The notes under the pieces are model-generated. The model did not search any database, was not told the origin of the DNA, and saw nothing but the letters and a program-made list of their open reading frames with translations. Below are positions 7,299 through 14,671 of a stretch of 64,000 nucleotides of DNA, in pieces. Within the stretch, counting starts at the first letter, position 1. Each line of letters opens with the position of its first letter. The position numbers were made by a program, and so were the translations under genes. This stretch comes from Streptomyces umbrinus (GTDB lineage: Bacteria; Actinomycetota; Actinomycetes; Streptomycetales; Streptomycetaceae): contig NZ_JAUSZI010000002.1 of NCBI RefSeq assembly GCF_030817415.1, positions 372,001 through 436,000 on the forward strand, read 5' to 3'.

Positions 7299-7311
7299 TC
7301 CGTCGGACGGA
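7299..7311. promoter_or_regulatory. Palindrome upstream of the padR-like gene (candidate operator)
   Basis: TCCGTC-G-GACGGA is a perfect palindrome 13 bases before the ATG at 7325. A TACTCT hexamer at 7313-7318 could be a -10, which would make the transcript nearly leaderless. PadR regulators usually bind their own promoters. Confidence 0.4.
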
Positions 7312-7324
7312 ATACTCTGCTGGT

Positions 7325-7663
7325 ATGAGTGAACGAGGAATGCAGGAGCTGGCCCTGCTGCTGCTGACGGCGCTGGCGGATGCACCTCGGCACGGATATG
7401 CCGTCGCCCAGGAGGTCAAAGCCATCACGGACGGCCGGGTGGTGCCGCGTACCGGGGCGCTGTACGGGGCGCTGGACCGGCTGCTGGCGGAGGGTTTGAT
7501 CCAGGTGGAGCGTGAGGAAGTGGTGGGCGGCCGGGCACGCCGGATCTTCGCCCTCGCTCCCGCCGGGCGGGAGCGGCTGGAGGCCGAGGCGGAGCGGCTG
7601 GCCGCCACCGCCCGGGAGGTCAGACGGCGTCTGGACACCGGCGGGGCGGCGGCACTGACGTGA
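7325..7663 (+). CDS. PadR-family transcriptional regulator
   Basis: 112 residues, the length of short PadR proteins. The winged helix-turn-helix is clear: ALLLLTALADAPRHGYAVAQ, TDGRVVPRTGALYGALDRLL, then the wing AEGLIQVEREEVVGGRARRI. The C-terminal helix is the dimerisation element. No good ribosome-binding site precedes the ATG, and a -10-like TACTCT lies only 7 bases upstream, so translation may be leaderless. The stop overlaps the next gene's GTG (GTGA), so the two form an operon; PadR genes often pair with a membrane protein in this way. Confidence 0.88.
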   Translation: MSERGMQELALLLLTALADAPRHGYAVAQEVKAITDGRVVPRTGALYGALDRLLAEGLIQVEREEVVGGRARRIFALAPAGRERLEAEAERLAATAREVRRRLDTGGAAALT

Positions 7664-8538
7664 CCGATCCACTGCTCCGTCTGTATCCAGCCACGTACCG
7701 GGCGGCCTGCGGGCAGGAAATCGTCGATGTGCACCGGGAGATGACGGCGGACATGCCCCGCGCGGCCCGGCTGCGCGCGGACGCCGACCTGGCCGCGCAC
7801 GCCGTACGGGTTCGGCTGGGCCTCGACTCGGCGTCGCCCGCGGGACGCTTCTTCGCCCTGGCTGCGCCGTTCGCTCTGGCGGCAGGTGCGGTGGACAGCG
7901 GACTGCACCTGACGCGCTGGTACGCGGGACTCGTTCGCTCGCCGGCCCCGATGTGGATCCAGCTCTCCACGATGGATGCCGCCCAGGCCGCGTACCTGCT
8001 GCTGTCACTGTTGGTGTGCCTCGGCGCGGTCATCGCCTTGACCGGGCGGTGGCTGCCGGGTGCGGGTCTGGCCGTGTGCGGGTTGCTGGGGACGGCAGTG
8101 CAGCGGGTTGTCGCCACACCAGCGCCCGGCGAGGGGGCGGTCGCTCCCGTCGCCGCGGCCCTGCTGACCACCGCCGTGGTGCTCAGCTGCCCTCCTGATC
8201 GACGCGGCAACAGGCAACTGTCCACGGCAGCCGGAGTGATGGCGGCCGCGGCATGGTTTCCCGTCGTGGTCGTGGACACCGGAGCCTTCGGCGTGACGAC
8301 GGACTACGGCGCCTGGCCGATGCTGGTACTCGCGCTCACGGGAGCCGTCCTCGCCCTGCGCGCGCGTTCCTCCGGTCTGCGTGAGCTCGGTGCGATGGCG
8401 GTGGCCTCTTCGCCTCTGGTCGCCCACGCCTACACGGATGCCTGGCTCGAGGTCCGGCCCGTACTGGGACTGTTCCTTCTGCTGCCGATCGCGGCGGCGC
8501 TCACCGCGTGCTTCCAGGTGGTTCGCCGCCGGCGCTGA
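7660..8538 (+). CDS. Multi-pass membrane protein coupled to padR-like gene
   Basis: 292 residues. A soluble N-terminal part (LLRLYPATYRAACGQEIVD) is followed by about seven hydrophobic helices, among them FFALAAPFALAAGAVDSGL, AAYLLLSLLVCLGAVIAL, AGVMAAAAWFPVVVV, MLVLALTGAVLAL and LGLFLLLPIAAALTACF. The GTG start lies inside the stop of the PadR gene. Proteins of this layout commonly accompany PadR regulators in actinobacteria; none has a clear biochemical role. Confidence 0.7.
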   Translation: MTDPLLRLYPATYRAACGQEIVDVHREMTADMPRAARLRADADLAAHAVRVRLGLDSASPAGRFFALAAPFALAAGAVDSGLHLTRWYAGLVRSPAPMWIQLSTMDAAQAAYLLLSLLVCLGAVIALTGRWLPGAGLAVCGLLGTAVQRVVATPAPGEGAVAPVAAALLTTAVVLSCPPDRRGNRQLSTAAGVMAAAAWFPVVVVDTGAFGVTTDYGAWPMLVLALTGAVLALRARSSGLRELGAMAVASSPLVAHAYTDAWLEVRPVLGLFLLLPIAAALTACFQVVRRRR

Positions 8539-8664
8539 CACAGCCGCATCGCTCAGGCCGACGGCCATCGGCGATTCACCCACGCTTGCAATAGTCCGTT
8601 GAAGTGAATACTCTCCCCGATGTTCTATTCGTGAGTTCCTTCCGGGCCAGAGAAGATCACCGAA

Positions 8665-9621
8665 TTGCCGTTCACCGTGTCTCATCCCGCCGCCGTGCTG
8701 CCGCTGATGCGCCGGCCGTTCGTTCCGGCTGCTCTGGCCGCGGGTTCCGTGGCGCCCGACGTCCCGTACTTCCTCGCCCGCATCGGCGTTTCGGAGACCA
8801 GCCCTGAGGACTGGTACGGGCCGCTCCTCAATGCCACGGAGACCCACTCGTTCGATGCGGGCCTGTTGGTCAACCTGCCTCTTGCCGTCGGCTTGGTCGC
8901 CGTCTACGGGATGCTGCGCGCGCCGGTCACCGCCCTGCTGCCGTCGGGCCTCGGCCTTCCGGAACCCGAGCGAGTGCACGGCCTGCGAGCCAGGGCCCGA
9001 CACGTGATGTGGTTGCTGGCCTCCGCACTGATCGGCGTCGCCTCCCACCTGGCGTGGGACTCCTTCACGCACGGCGACGGCTTCCTGGTCACGCACGTGG
9101 AGGCGCTGCAAGCTTCGACCCTGGGGGGCCTGACGGTCGCTCGGCTGTTGCAGTACGTGAGTACGGTCTTCGGCCTGGCGGCCGTCGCCGTGCATCTCTG
9201 GCGGCGTCGCGGCCGACTGCGTACTCGGGGTGGCACCGTGGCCCGCCTGGGTCCTGCCATGCGGTGGAGCGTGGTGGGTCTGCTGGTCCTGTCACCCGTG
9301 CTGGGCGGTGCCGTGGATGCCCGCGCCGACTTCAATGCCTACCGCCATGTGACCGAAGTGGACTACAGCCGCCCCAACACCGTCGCCCTGGGAGACGGTG
9401 CGAGCGAGACCACGTACCCCTCCAGGACGGTCCGGGCTCCCTGGGGCACCGTCACCGAAGGTGTACTGACCGGAGTCGCCACAAGAGCGGGGGCCGCCTT
9501 CGCGGTCACCCTGTTGCTGTATGCCACTGCCTGGCAGATCGGGGATGTCACCCGCCGCCCGACGAGGAGGACCAGCTCCGCGCTGTCGGTCCGGTCCCCC
9601 ACACCGCCGTCCTCTGGATGA
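8665..9621 (+). CDS. DUF4184-family membrane protein
   Basis: 318 residues. The N-terminus MPFTVSHPAAVLPLMRR and SVAPDVPYFLAR is the signature of DUF4184 proteins, as is SHLAWDSFTHGDGF, with His/Asp residues in the membrane reminiscent of membrane-bound metal-dependent hydrolases. About six transmembrane helices follow. The start is a TTG at 8665, chosen because the family begins at this residue; the upstream AGAGAAG is a weak ribosome-binding site. The last 20 residues are Ser/Thr/Pro-rich. Confidence 0.75.
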   Translation: MPFTVSHPAAVLPLMRRPFVPAALAAGSVAPDVPYFLARIGVSETSPEDWYGPLLNATETHSFDAGLLVNLPLAVGLVAVYGMLRAPVTALLPSGLGLPEPERVHGLRARARHVMWLLASALIGVASHLAWDSFTHGDGFLVTHVEALQASTLGGLTVARLLQYVSTVFGLAAVAVHLWRRRGRLRTRGGTVARLGPAMRWSVVGLLVLSPVLGGAVDARADFNAYRHVTEVDYSRPNTVALGDGASETTYPSRTVRAPWGTVTEGVLTGVATRAGAAFAVTLLLYATAWQIGDVTRRPTRRTSSALSVRSPTPPSSG

Positions 9622-9697
9622 CCCGCTGCCTCACCGCGACCGTCCAGCGGGGGCGGGCGCTGCGCGCCGGACCTGCGCGGTGTGTTCTCCCGGAGTC

Positions 9698-9780
9698 TCA
9701 GCCGTCGGTCTGGGCGGCCTCCCAGGCGCGGTAGTGCTGCTCAGGGGCGTAGGTGAAGGAGGCGTGGAGAGGACGAAGAC
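9698..9780 (-). pseudogene. Possible 3' remnant of a lost gene
   Basis: On the minus strand a frame ending at 9698 reads LHASFTYAPEQHYRAWEAAQ then TDG and a stop. Almost every codon ends in G or C. Upstream the frame turns Arg-rich and has no start. It looks like the last 25 or so codons of a deleted gene; the family is unknown. Confidence 0.3.
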
Positions 9781-9803
9781 GCGGCACGCGGCCCTTCCGG
9801 CAG

Positions 9804-10613
9804 TCAGTGCTGCAGCCGGTCAGTGTCGTGGGCGTCGGCGAAGTCCCAGAGCACCGGCAGGAGTTGCTCCGGTGTCTCGGCTTGGGGCATGTGGCCGGTG
9901 CCCTCCAGCAGACGGAACTCCGCGTCGGGGATGGCCTGTGCGTACGCGCGTCCGTAGTCGGCGTCCACGACCTGGTCGCTCGCACCCCACGCGACCAGGG
10001 TGGGGTGGGCGACCTTGGCCAGGCGGTCGGTCAGGGTGGGGTCGGCCATGGCGTTCGGGCCCGAATAGACCTGCAGGGTGGCCCGGTTGGCGGCCATCAC
10101 CGTACGTTGCGCCTCGGTCAGCGTGCTGGGGTCGAAGCGGAACTTCGAGGGGTCATGGAAGGACAGGCGGGACAGTTCGGCGGGCGTCAGGGAGAAGGTG
10201 TCGGCTATCGGGTGGCCGGGAGCCTGGATGCCGACGGCATTGACGAGGATGACGCCGCTGATCCGGTCGCTGCCCAGGGCCGCCAGTTCGGCGGCGATCC
10301 AGCCGCCGATCGAGTTGCCGACGACGGCGACGCCCCGCAGGTCGAGTGCGTCGAGCAGCCGCGCGTAGACCTGGGCCAGGGTCGTGACGTCGGTCAGCCA
10401 GTCGGGGCGGTCGGTGCCGTCGAAGCCGGGGTGGACCGGGGTGAACACCCTGGCCGGCCGCTGCTCGGCCAGGAGTCCGGCGAACGGCGCGACGGTCTGC
10501 GGGCCACCGCCTCCGTGCAGGAGCAGGAAGGGGCGCCCCCGCTGTCCGTGGAGGTCGACGGCGACGTCGAGGGTGCCCTGGTCGAGCGGGATGGTGTGGG
10601 TGCTACGGGTCAT
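9804..10613 (-). CDS. Alpha/beta-fold hydrolase
   Basis: 269 residues. Features in order are the oxyanion region LLLHGGGGPQ, the nucleophile elbow GNSIGG (Ser about 104), the acid near WGASDQVVD, and the His in EGTGHMPQAE. It resembles the epoxide hydrolase / C-C bond hydrolase group; the substrate is unknown. The cupin gene lies 46 bases upstream on the same strand and the pair is probably one operon under the divergent TetR regulator. Confidence 0.85.
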   Translation of the reverse strand: MTRSTHTIPLDQGTLDVAVDLHGQRGRPFLLLHGGGGPQTVAPFAGLLAEQRPARVFTPVHPGFDGTDRPDWLTDVTTLAQVYARLLDALDLRGVAVVGNSIGGWIAAELAALGSDRISGVILVNAVGIQAPGHPIADTFSLTPAELSRLSFHDPSKFRFDPSTLTEAQRTVMAANRATLQVYSGPNAMADPTLTDRLAKVAHPTLVAWGASDQVVDADYGRAYAQAIPDAEFRLLEGTGHMPQAETPEQLLPVLWDFADAHDTDRLQH

Positions 10614-10659
10614 TCGGTGCTCCTCAAGTGTGCGGTGCGGGAAGGAAGATGGGGCGCCG

Positions 10660-11118
10660 TCACGCGAAGTCGGTTGCGGGGACGGTGGCGTAACGGCTCA
10701 TCACCTCGACCGTCGACTCCGGGGTCAGCTCCCGGCCGCCTGCGATCATGTTCCGCAGGTCGCGGAAGTACTGGACGTACAGGTCGGGTGTGAAGGTGTT
10801 TAGCATCACCGCGGGTGTGTCGCCGAGGTTGGCGAAGGTGTGCGGGGCGCCGGGCGGGATCATGGCGAGCGTGCCGGCCGGGGCGACGCGGGTCGTCTCC
10901 CCGATGGTGAAGTGCACGGTGCCGGAGACGACGTAGAAGCCCTCGTCGTGCTGGGCGTGGCGGTGCTGCGGCGGGCCCTGGGTGTGCGGGGCGAGGGTGA
11001 TCTCCCCGATTCCGAGGCGGTGCCCGGTGGTGGTGCCGTCCTCGAGGATGCGCATCCGCGTGGGGCCCAGTTGGATCGTCTCGCCACCGTCCGGGCCGAC
11101 CACCGAAACCGTACTCAT
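10660..11118 (-). CDS. Cupin-domain protein
   Basis: 152 residues with a single cupin barrel. Metal-binding motif 1 is HRHAQHDEGFYVVSGTVHF and motif 2 is IPPGAPHTFANLGDTP. The strict AGGAGG site 5 bases before the ATG at 11118 fixes the start. It could be a dioxygenase, isomerase or small-molecule binding protein. It is upstream of, and probably co-transcribed with, the alpha/beta hydrolase; the divergent TetR gene is the likely regulator. Confidence 0.82.
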   Translation of the reverse strand: MSTVSVVGPDGGETIQLGPTRMRILEDGTTTGHRLGIGEITLAPHTQGPPQHRHAQHDEGFYVVSGTVHFTIGETTRVAPAGTLAMIPPGAPHTFANLGDTPAVMLNTFTPDLYVQYFRDLRNMIAGGRELTPESTVEVMSRYATVPATDFA

Positions 11119-11140
11119 AGTTCCTCCTGCGCGAATCCTT

Positions 11141-11160
11141 CGTGAGAGTTGACTCTCACG
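11141..11160. promoter_or_regulatory. Perfect palindrome, candidate TetR operator 1
   Basis: CGTGAGAGT-TG-ACTCTCACG: 9-bp perfect arms with a 2-base centre, in the divergent intergenic region between the cupin gene and the TetR gene. It lies 22 bases upstream of the cupin ATG. Confidence 0.7.
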
Positions 11161-11194
11161 AGAGTAGAGACGTCGAGTCTCGTTATGCAAGTGA

Positions 11195-11211
11195 ACTCTC
11201 ATAATGAGTGT
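11195..11211. promoter_or_regulatory. Second palindrome, candidate TetR operator 2
   Basis: ACTCTCAT-A-ATGAGTGT: 8-bp arms with one mismatch pair around a single central base. It shares the ACTCTCA half-site with the first palindrome, so both may bind the same TetR dimer. It lies 42 bases before the TetR start. Confidence 0.55.
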
Positions 11212-11253
11212 CGACTGCTAAAATGTGGGTGAGCCAACAGGAGGAGTGCCACG

Positions 11254-11859
11254 ATGACGGCGCAGGCGGGTACCGGCCGCACCAACCAGAAGCAGCGCAC
11301 ACGGATGGCGATCGTGGCGGCCGCCCGGGAACTCATCGGCACGGGCGCCGAGGTGACCATGCCCGCGATCGCTCGGGCGGCCCTGGTCTCGGAGGCGACC
11401 GCCTACCGGTACTTCCCCGATCTCCCCTCGCTGATCAGCGAGGCCCTCGCCGGTGTCTGGCCGCCCCCCGCCGAGGCGCTCGCACCGGTCGCGGACTCCT
11501 CCGACCCCGTCGAACGCGTCGCTTTCGCCTGCGAGTTCCTGCTGCGCGGCATCCACGCACGCCAGGGCTCGGTCCGCGCGATGATCGCCGCCACCATCAC
11601 CCGGCCCGAGACGGTGACCACACGCCCCGGCATCCGCTTCGGGCTCATCGACCATGCGCTCCTCCCCCTGGAGGGCACCCTCGGCGCGACGGACCCGGAC
11701 GTCTTCGCCCAGCTCAAGAGGGACCTCGCGGTGGTCGTGAGCGCCGAGGCGTTCTTCACGCTCACCGATCTGTGCGGCCTCGCCCCCGACGAGGCCATCG
11801 CCAGTGCCGTACGGACCGCGACCACCCTCACCGAGGCGGCAGTGCGCTCGATCGCGTAA
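11254..11859 (+). CDS. TetR-family transcriptional regulator
   Basis: 201 residues. The N-terminal helix-turn-helix is clear: RMAIVAAARELIGTGAEVTM, PAIARAALVSEATAYRYFP. The remaining helices are the ligand-binding and dimer domain. It is preceded by AGGAG (about 11240) and divergent from the cupin-hydrolase pair, with two palindromes between them, the standard layout for a local repressor of the neighbouring genes and itself. The ligand is not predictable. Confidence 0.9.
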   Translation: MTAQAGTGRTNQKQRTRMAIVAAARELIGTGAEVTMPAIARAALVSEATAYRYFPDLPSLISEALAGVWPPPAEALAPVADSSDPVERVAFACEFLLRGIHARQGSVRAMIAATITRPETVTTRPGIRFGLIDHALLPLEGTLGATDPDVFAQLKRDLAVVVSAEAFFTLTDLCGLAPDEAIASAVRTATTLTEAAVRSIA

Positions 11860-11897
11860 CGCGCGTTGCGGCCGACCGCCCGGAGTGCCGCGGATCG

Positions 11898-12570
11898 CTA
11901 GTCGTGGCCCTCGGCAAGACGGAAGTCGTCGTCGACCAGGCCCAGTCGGTGGGCCACGACCGCCGCCTGGACACGGTTGCGCAGTCTCAGCTTGTCCGTG
12001 ACGGAGGCAACGTGGGTCTTGACCGTGGTCACGCCGAGGTGAAGGGTCTCGGCGATCTCCGCGTTGGACTGTCCGACGCCGACGAGGGTGAGTACGTCTC
12101 GTTCGCGGGGCGTGAGGGTTGCCAGAATCGCCGGGTCGGTCGCGTCGCCGGTGACGTCCTGGTGGTGCGACTGGACGGCGCGCCGGACGACGCGCGCCAT
12201 GACCGCGGGGGCGAGAAGCGACTCGCCCTGCGCGGCTCGCCGTACGGCGGAGAGCATCGCGTCGGGCTCGCCGTCCTTCAGCAGATAGCCGACGGCTCCG
12301 GCGCGCAGGGCACCGTAGACCTCGGCGTCGTCGTCGAAGGTCGTGAGCATCACGATGCGCGTTGCGGGGAGAGTCTTGAGGATCCGGCGGGTCGCCTCAA
12401 TACCGTCGACTCGTGGCATGCGCAGGTCCATGAGGATGACGTCCGGGCGCAGCCGCTCAGCCATGCGTACGGCTTCGAGCCCGTCCGTGGCCTCGCCGAC
12501 CACGTCTTCCCCGGCCGTACGCAGCGGCCCGCACGAGGGTCTGGTCGTCGACGACGAGTACGCGGATCAT
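11898..12570 (-). pseudogene. NarL/LuxR-type response regulator, frameshifted near its start
   Basis: Everything after the first 15 or so residues is an intact NarL-type regulator: phosphoacceptor Asp in VILMDLRMP, Thr in MLTTFDDD, Lys in YLLKDGEPD, and a C-terminal LuxR helix-turn-helix (LTPRERDVLTLVGVGQSNAE, TTVKTHVASVTDKLRLR). The expected N-terminus, MIRVLVVDDQTLVRA, is present from an ATG at 12570 but in a different frame; the frames must switch near 12526. The upstream kinase overlaps this ATG by ATGA. Since that kinase is also truncated, I read this as a dying two-component pair, though a sequencing error could explain the shift. Confidence 0.75.
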
Positions 12571-12878
12571 GAGCGGGCTCCCAGGGGCAGCGTGACGCGC
12601 AGTCGCCAGCCGCCGGTGTGGGTGGGGCCGGCGGCGAGGGTGCCGCCGAGGATCTCCACGCGTTCACGCATCCCTGCCAGGCCGTGCCCCGACGCCGGCA
12701 GAGTGGGGTACGGGCCGACCGGTCCGGAGTTGGCCACTTCCACCGACAGTTGGGTGTCGTCGACGTCCACGACGGTTTCGACCTCGGCGCCGGGGCCGGC
12801 GTGCTTGAGCGCGTTGGTGAGGGCCTCCTGCACCACGCGGGCGGCCGTGACCCGGAGCGTGAGCGGTCGCTCTGGCCT
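12567..12878 (-). pseudogene. C-terminal fragment of a sensor histidine kinase (HATPase_c only)
   Basis: Only the ATP-binding domain remains: VTAARVVQEALTNALKHAG (N-box), VEVANSGPVG, SGHGLAGMRERVEILGGTLA (G-boxes) and GGWRLRVTLPLGA. The sensor, membrane and HisKA_3 parts with the phosphorylated His are missing. Upstream of about RPERPLTLRV the frame becomes non-kinase sequence with no start that makes sense. The stop overlaps the response-regulator ATG. The break at about 12870 coincides with the end of a plus-strand remnant, suggesting a deletion. Confidence 0.8.
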
Positions 12879-13009
12879 ACGTACTGTCCCGAGGCTGGCA
12901 GGCCTGGCAACCCGGCACCACCTACCCGACCCAAGGGGACACGACGGTTGCCTCCGGAGGGCAGACATCGTCGCCCGCGCCCGTCCTTCAGCCCCCGGTC
13001 CCCGGATAG
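12877..13009 (+). pseudogene. Possible C-terminal remnant of a secreted or membrane protein
   Basis: On the plus strand the frame beginning at the kinase break reads AYVLSRGWQAWQPGTTYPTQ and then a Gly/Ser/Thr/Pro-rich tail, GDTTVASGGQTSSPAPVLQP and PVPG before the stop. Composition and codon use look coding. The bidirectional hairpin at 13032-13060 would then serve this lost gene and the convergent AhpD-like gene. The function is unknown. Confidence 0.4.
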
Positions 13010-13031
13010 GTCCTCAACTGCCTTGCCCCTT

Positions 13032-13060
13032 GGGGCCCGTGAGAAGCAGTCACGGGCCCC
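13032..13060. terminator. Strong bidirectional hairpin terminator
   Basis: GGGGCCCGTGA, loop GAAGCAG, TCACGGGCCCC: an 11-bp perfect GC-rich stem with a 7-base loop, 17 bases past the stop of the AhpD-like gene. There is no U-tract, as is common in Streptomyces terminators. Confidence 0.8.
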
Positions 13061-13076
13061 GGTCGGCTGCCCCTCG

Positions 13077-13550
13077 TTACCCGAACTGCCCGGGCTGGTA
13101 GTCGCCGGCGGGCTGCTGGACCATGACGTTGAGGCGGTTGAAGGCGTTGATGATGGCGATGATCGACACCAGAGAGGCGAGCTGCTCCTCGTCGTAGTAC
13201 TTGGCGGCGTTCGCCCAGGCCTCGTCCGTGACCCCACCAGCCGCGTCGGCGATGCGGGTGCCCTGTTCCGTCAGTTCCAGGGCCGCGCGCTCGGCATCGG
13301 TGAACACCGTGGCCTCACGCCAGGCCGCGACCAGGTTCAGACGCACCGAGGTCTCCCCCGCGTGGGCCGCGTCCTTGGTGTGCATGTCGGTGCAGAAGCC
13401 GCAGCCGTTGATCTGGCTGGCCCGGAGCCTCACCAGCTCCTGGGTCGCGGCCGGCACTGTCGACTCCCCCATCACCTTGCCCGCCGTGACGATGTGCTTC
13501 AGGGACTTGACTGCGAGCGGGATGTCGAAGAGGTTCAAACGGGCTTCCAT
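13077..13550 (-). CDS. AhpD/carboxymuconolactone decarboxylase-family protein, likely ECF41 target
   Basis: 157 residues. The motif INGCGFCTDMHTKDA has the CXXC pair and downstream His of AhpD-like peroxidase/thiol-disulfide proteins. The rest is the alpha-helical CMD core (LFDIPLAVKSLKHIVTAGKV, TDEAWANAAKYYDEEQLASL). Such proteins act as alkyl-hydroperoxide or redox-relay enzymes. The ATG at 13550 has AAGGAG 8 bases upstream; a longer in-frame start at 13616 would begin inside the promoter. ECF41 sigma factors are typically linked to carboxymuconolactone decarboxylases, oxidoreductases or epimerases. The promoter here matches those around the ECF41 gene at the left of the window, so this is a probable distal member of its regulon. 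Confidence 0.85.
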   Translation of the reverse strand: MEARLNLFDIPLAVKSLKHIVTAGKVMGESTVPAATQELVRLRASQINGCGFCTDMHTKDAAHAGETSVRLNLVAAWREATVFTDAERAALELTEQGTRIADAAGGVTDEAWANAAKYYDEEQLASLVSIIAIINAFNRLNVMVQQPAGDYQPGQFG

Positions 13551-13585
13551 GATGCACTCCTTGCCGTTGCTGGCGGATACACCTC

Positions 13586-13615
13586 TACGACGGGACGGCC
13601 CGGCGAGATGTGACA
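13586..13615 (-). promoter_or_regulatory. ECF41-type promoter of the AhpD-like gene
   Basis: On the minus strand: TGTCACA (13615-13609), 16 bases, CGTCGTA (13592-13586). Both boxes match the ECF41 promoter type, and the spacing equals that of the two promoters at 1174-1244. The predicted start of transcription is about 30 bases before the ATG at 13550. Confidence 0.75.
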
Positions 13616-13690
13616 TCGCCGAATGTGACGCGCGTCTCAGTAGTGGAGAATCAGGGCATGTCCACGCTCGCCCGTCAGCAGGAGTCGCCC

Positions 13691-14038
13691 ATGTCCATCC
13701 GCCGAGTCATGCCCGACATCCGATCGGATGCCATGGAGGAGAGCCGGGACTTCTACGGCCTCCTGGGATTCGAGGAGGTCATGAACCTGGGCTGGGTCAT
13801 GACGCTCGCCTCTCCTTCCAACCCCACGGCGCAGGTCACCTTCATGAGCCAGGACAAGAGCGCGCCGGTCGTGCCCGACATGAGTGTCGAGGTGGACGAC
13901 GTGGACGCGGTCCATGCGGCGATGCGAGCGAGCGGCGCCGAGATCGTGCACCCCTTGCAGGACGAGGAGTGGGGAGTACGCCGGTTCTTCGTCCGTGACC
14001 CCAACGGCAAGGTGGTCAATGTGCTGAGCCACCAATGA
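13691..14038 (+). CDS. VOC superfamily protein
   Basis: 115 residues. N-terminal half MPDIRSDAMEESRDFYGLLG; C-terminal half MSVEVDDVDAVHAAMRASGA and FFVRDPNGKVVNVLSH. The RDPNG turn is typical of glyoxalase/bleomycin-resistance folds. CAGGAG (about 13679-13684) supports the ATG at 13691; an ATG at 13658 with GGAG upstream is an alternative. It is divergent from the AhpD-like gene; its own upstream region does not contain a plus-strand ECF41-type motif. Confidence 0.75.
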   Translation: MSIRRVMPDIRSDAMEESRDFYGLLGFEEVMNLGWVMTLASPSNPTAQVTFMSQDKSAPVVPDMSVEVDDVDAVHAAMRASGAEIVHPLQDEEWGVRRFFVRDPNGKVVNVLSHQ

Positions 14039-14069
14039 CACCATCCAGTGCGCCACCTGCTCGGCAGCG

Positions 14070-14579
14070 TCAGGACTGAGGTGCCGTTTCGAGTTCCCGC
14101 TTCAGGTTCCGCAGGGTCCTGTCTATGTTGCGCACCTGGAAGTCCGCGAACGTGTGGCCGCCGGTGGCCACGCGGTCGAAGACATTGGTCACGAAGGTCG
14201 GCCAGGAGCGTCGGTCATCGGTCCAGGTCTCGGTGACCCGCGTGCCATCGCCGTCCCGCTCGAAGCGGTACTCCCAGGTGGCGATCGGGGCTCTCAGGCG
14301 GGGGCGGCTGAGCCCGATCGCGTGGACCCGGAAGGCGAAACGGCTGCCCGGCTCTGCCACCGTCACCGTGCACCGAGTCACCCAGCGAAAGGCGCCACGC
14401 TTGTTGCGCCCTTCGAACGTCGTCCCGAGTGAAGCCGATTCATCGGGCGCCGACACGGTCGCGCCGAGGTTCTCCGGGCTCCAGCGCCCCATGTCGGCAG
14501 GGCGGCTGATCGCGTCGTACACGACAGCCGGTGGCACGTCCATGAGGACGCTGCGGGACACGGTGAACGTACGGGCCAC
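14070..14579 (-). CDS. SRPBCC (START/Bet v1-like) family protein
   Basis: 169 residues. Polyketide-cyclase/dehydrase-type SRPBCC pattern: SVLMDVPPAVVYDAISRPAD, MGRWSPENLGA, FEGRNKRGAFRWVTRCTVTV, TWEYRFERDGDGTRVTETW. It is predicted to be a soluble hydrophobic-ligand binding protein of unknown ligand. I chose the GTG at 14579 because AAAAGGAG lies 6 bases upstream; the ATG at 14603 has no ribosome-binding site. Confidence 0.78.
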   Translation of the reverse strand: MARTFTVSRSVLMDVPPAVVYDAISRPADMGRWSPENLGATVSAPDESASLGTTFEGRNKRGAFRWVTRCTVTVAEPGSRFAFRVHAIGLSRPRLRAPIATWEYRFERDGDGTRVTETWTDDRRSWPTFVTNVFDRVATGGHTFADFQVRNIDRTLRNLKRELETAPQS

Positions 14580-14671
14580 GATGGACTCCTTTTCCCGGCA
14601 CATTAATTACTCGCCGGTAACCATCATGGCACAGGGTCGGCAACGGAGGGTGACGTCTTTGAACTGGGCTT

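Noticed and set aside
14605..14625. Third copy of the galactoside AT-rich element before the SRPBCC gene
   Set aside because: Only the half ATTAATTAC is shared, and no TTGAC follows at the right distance.
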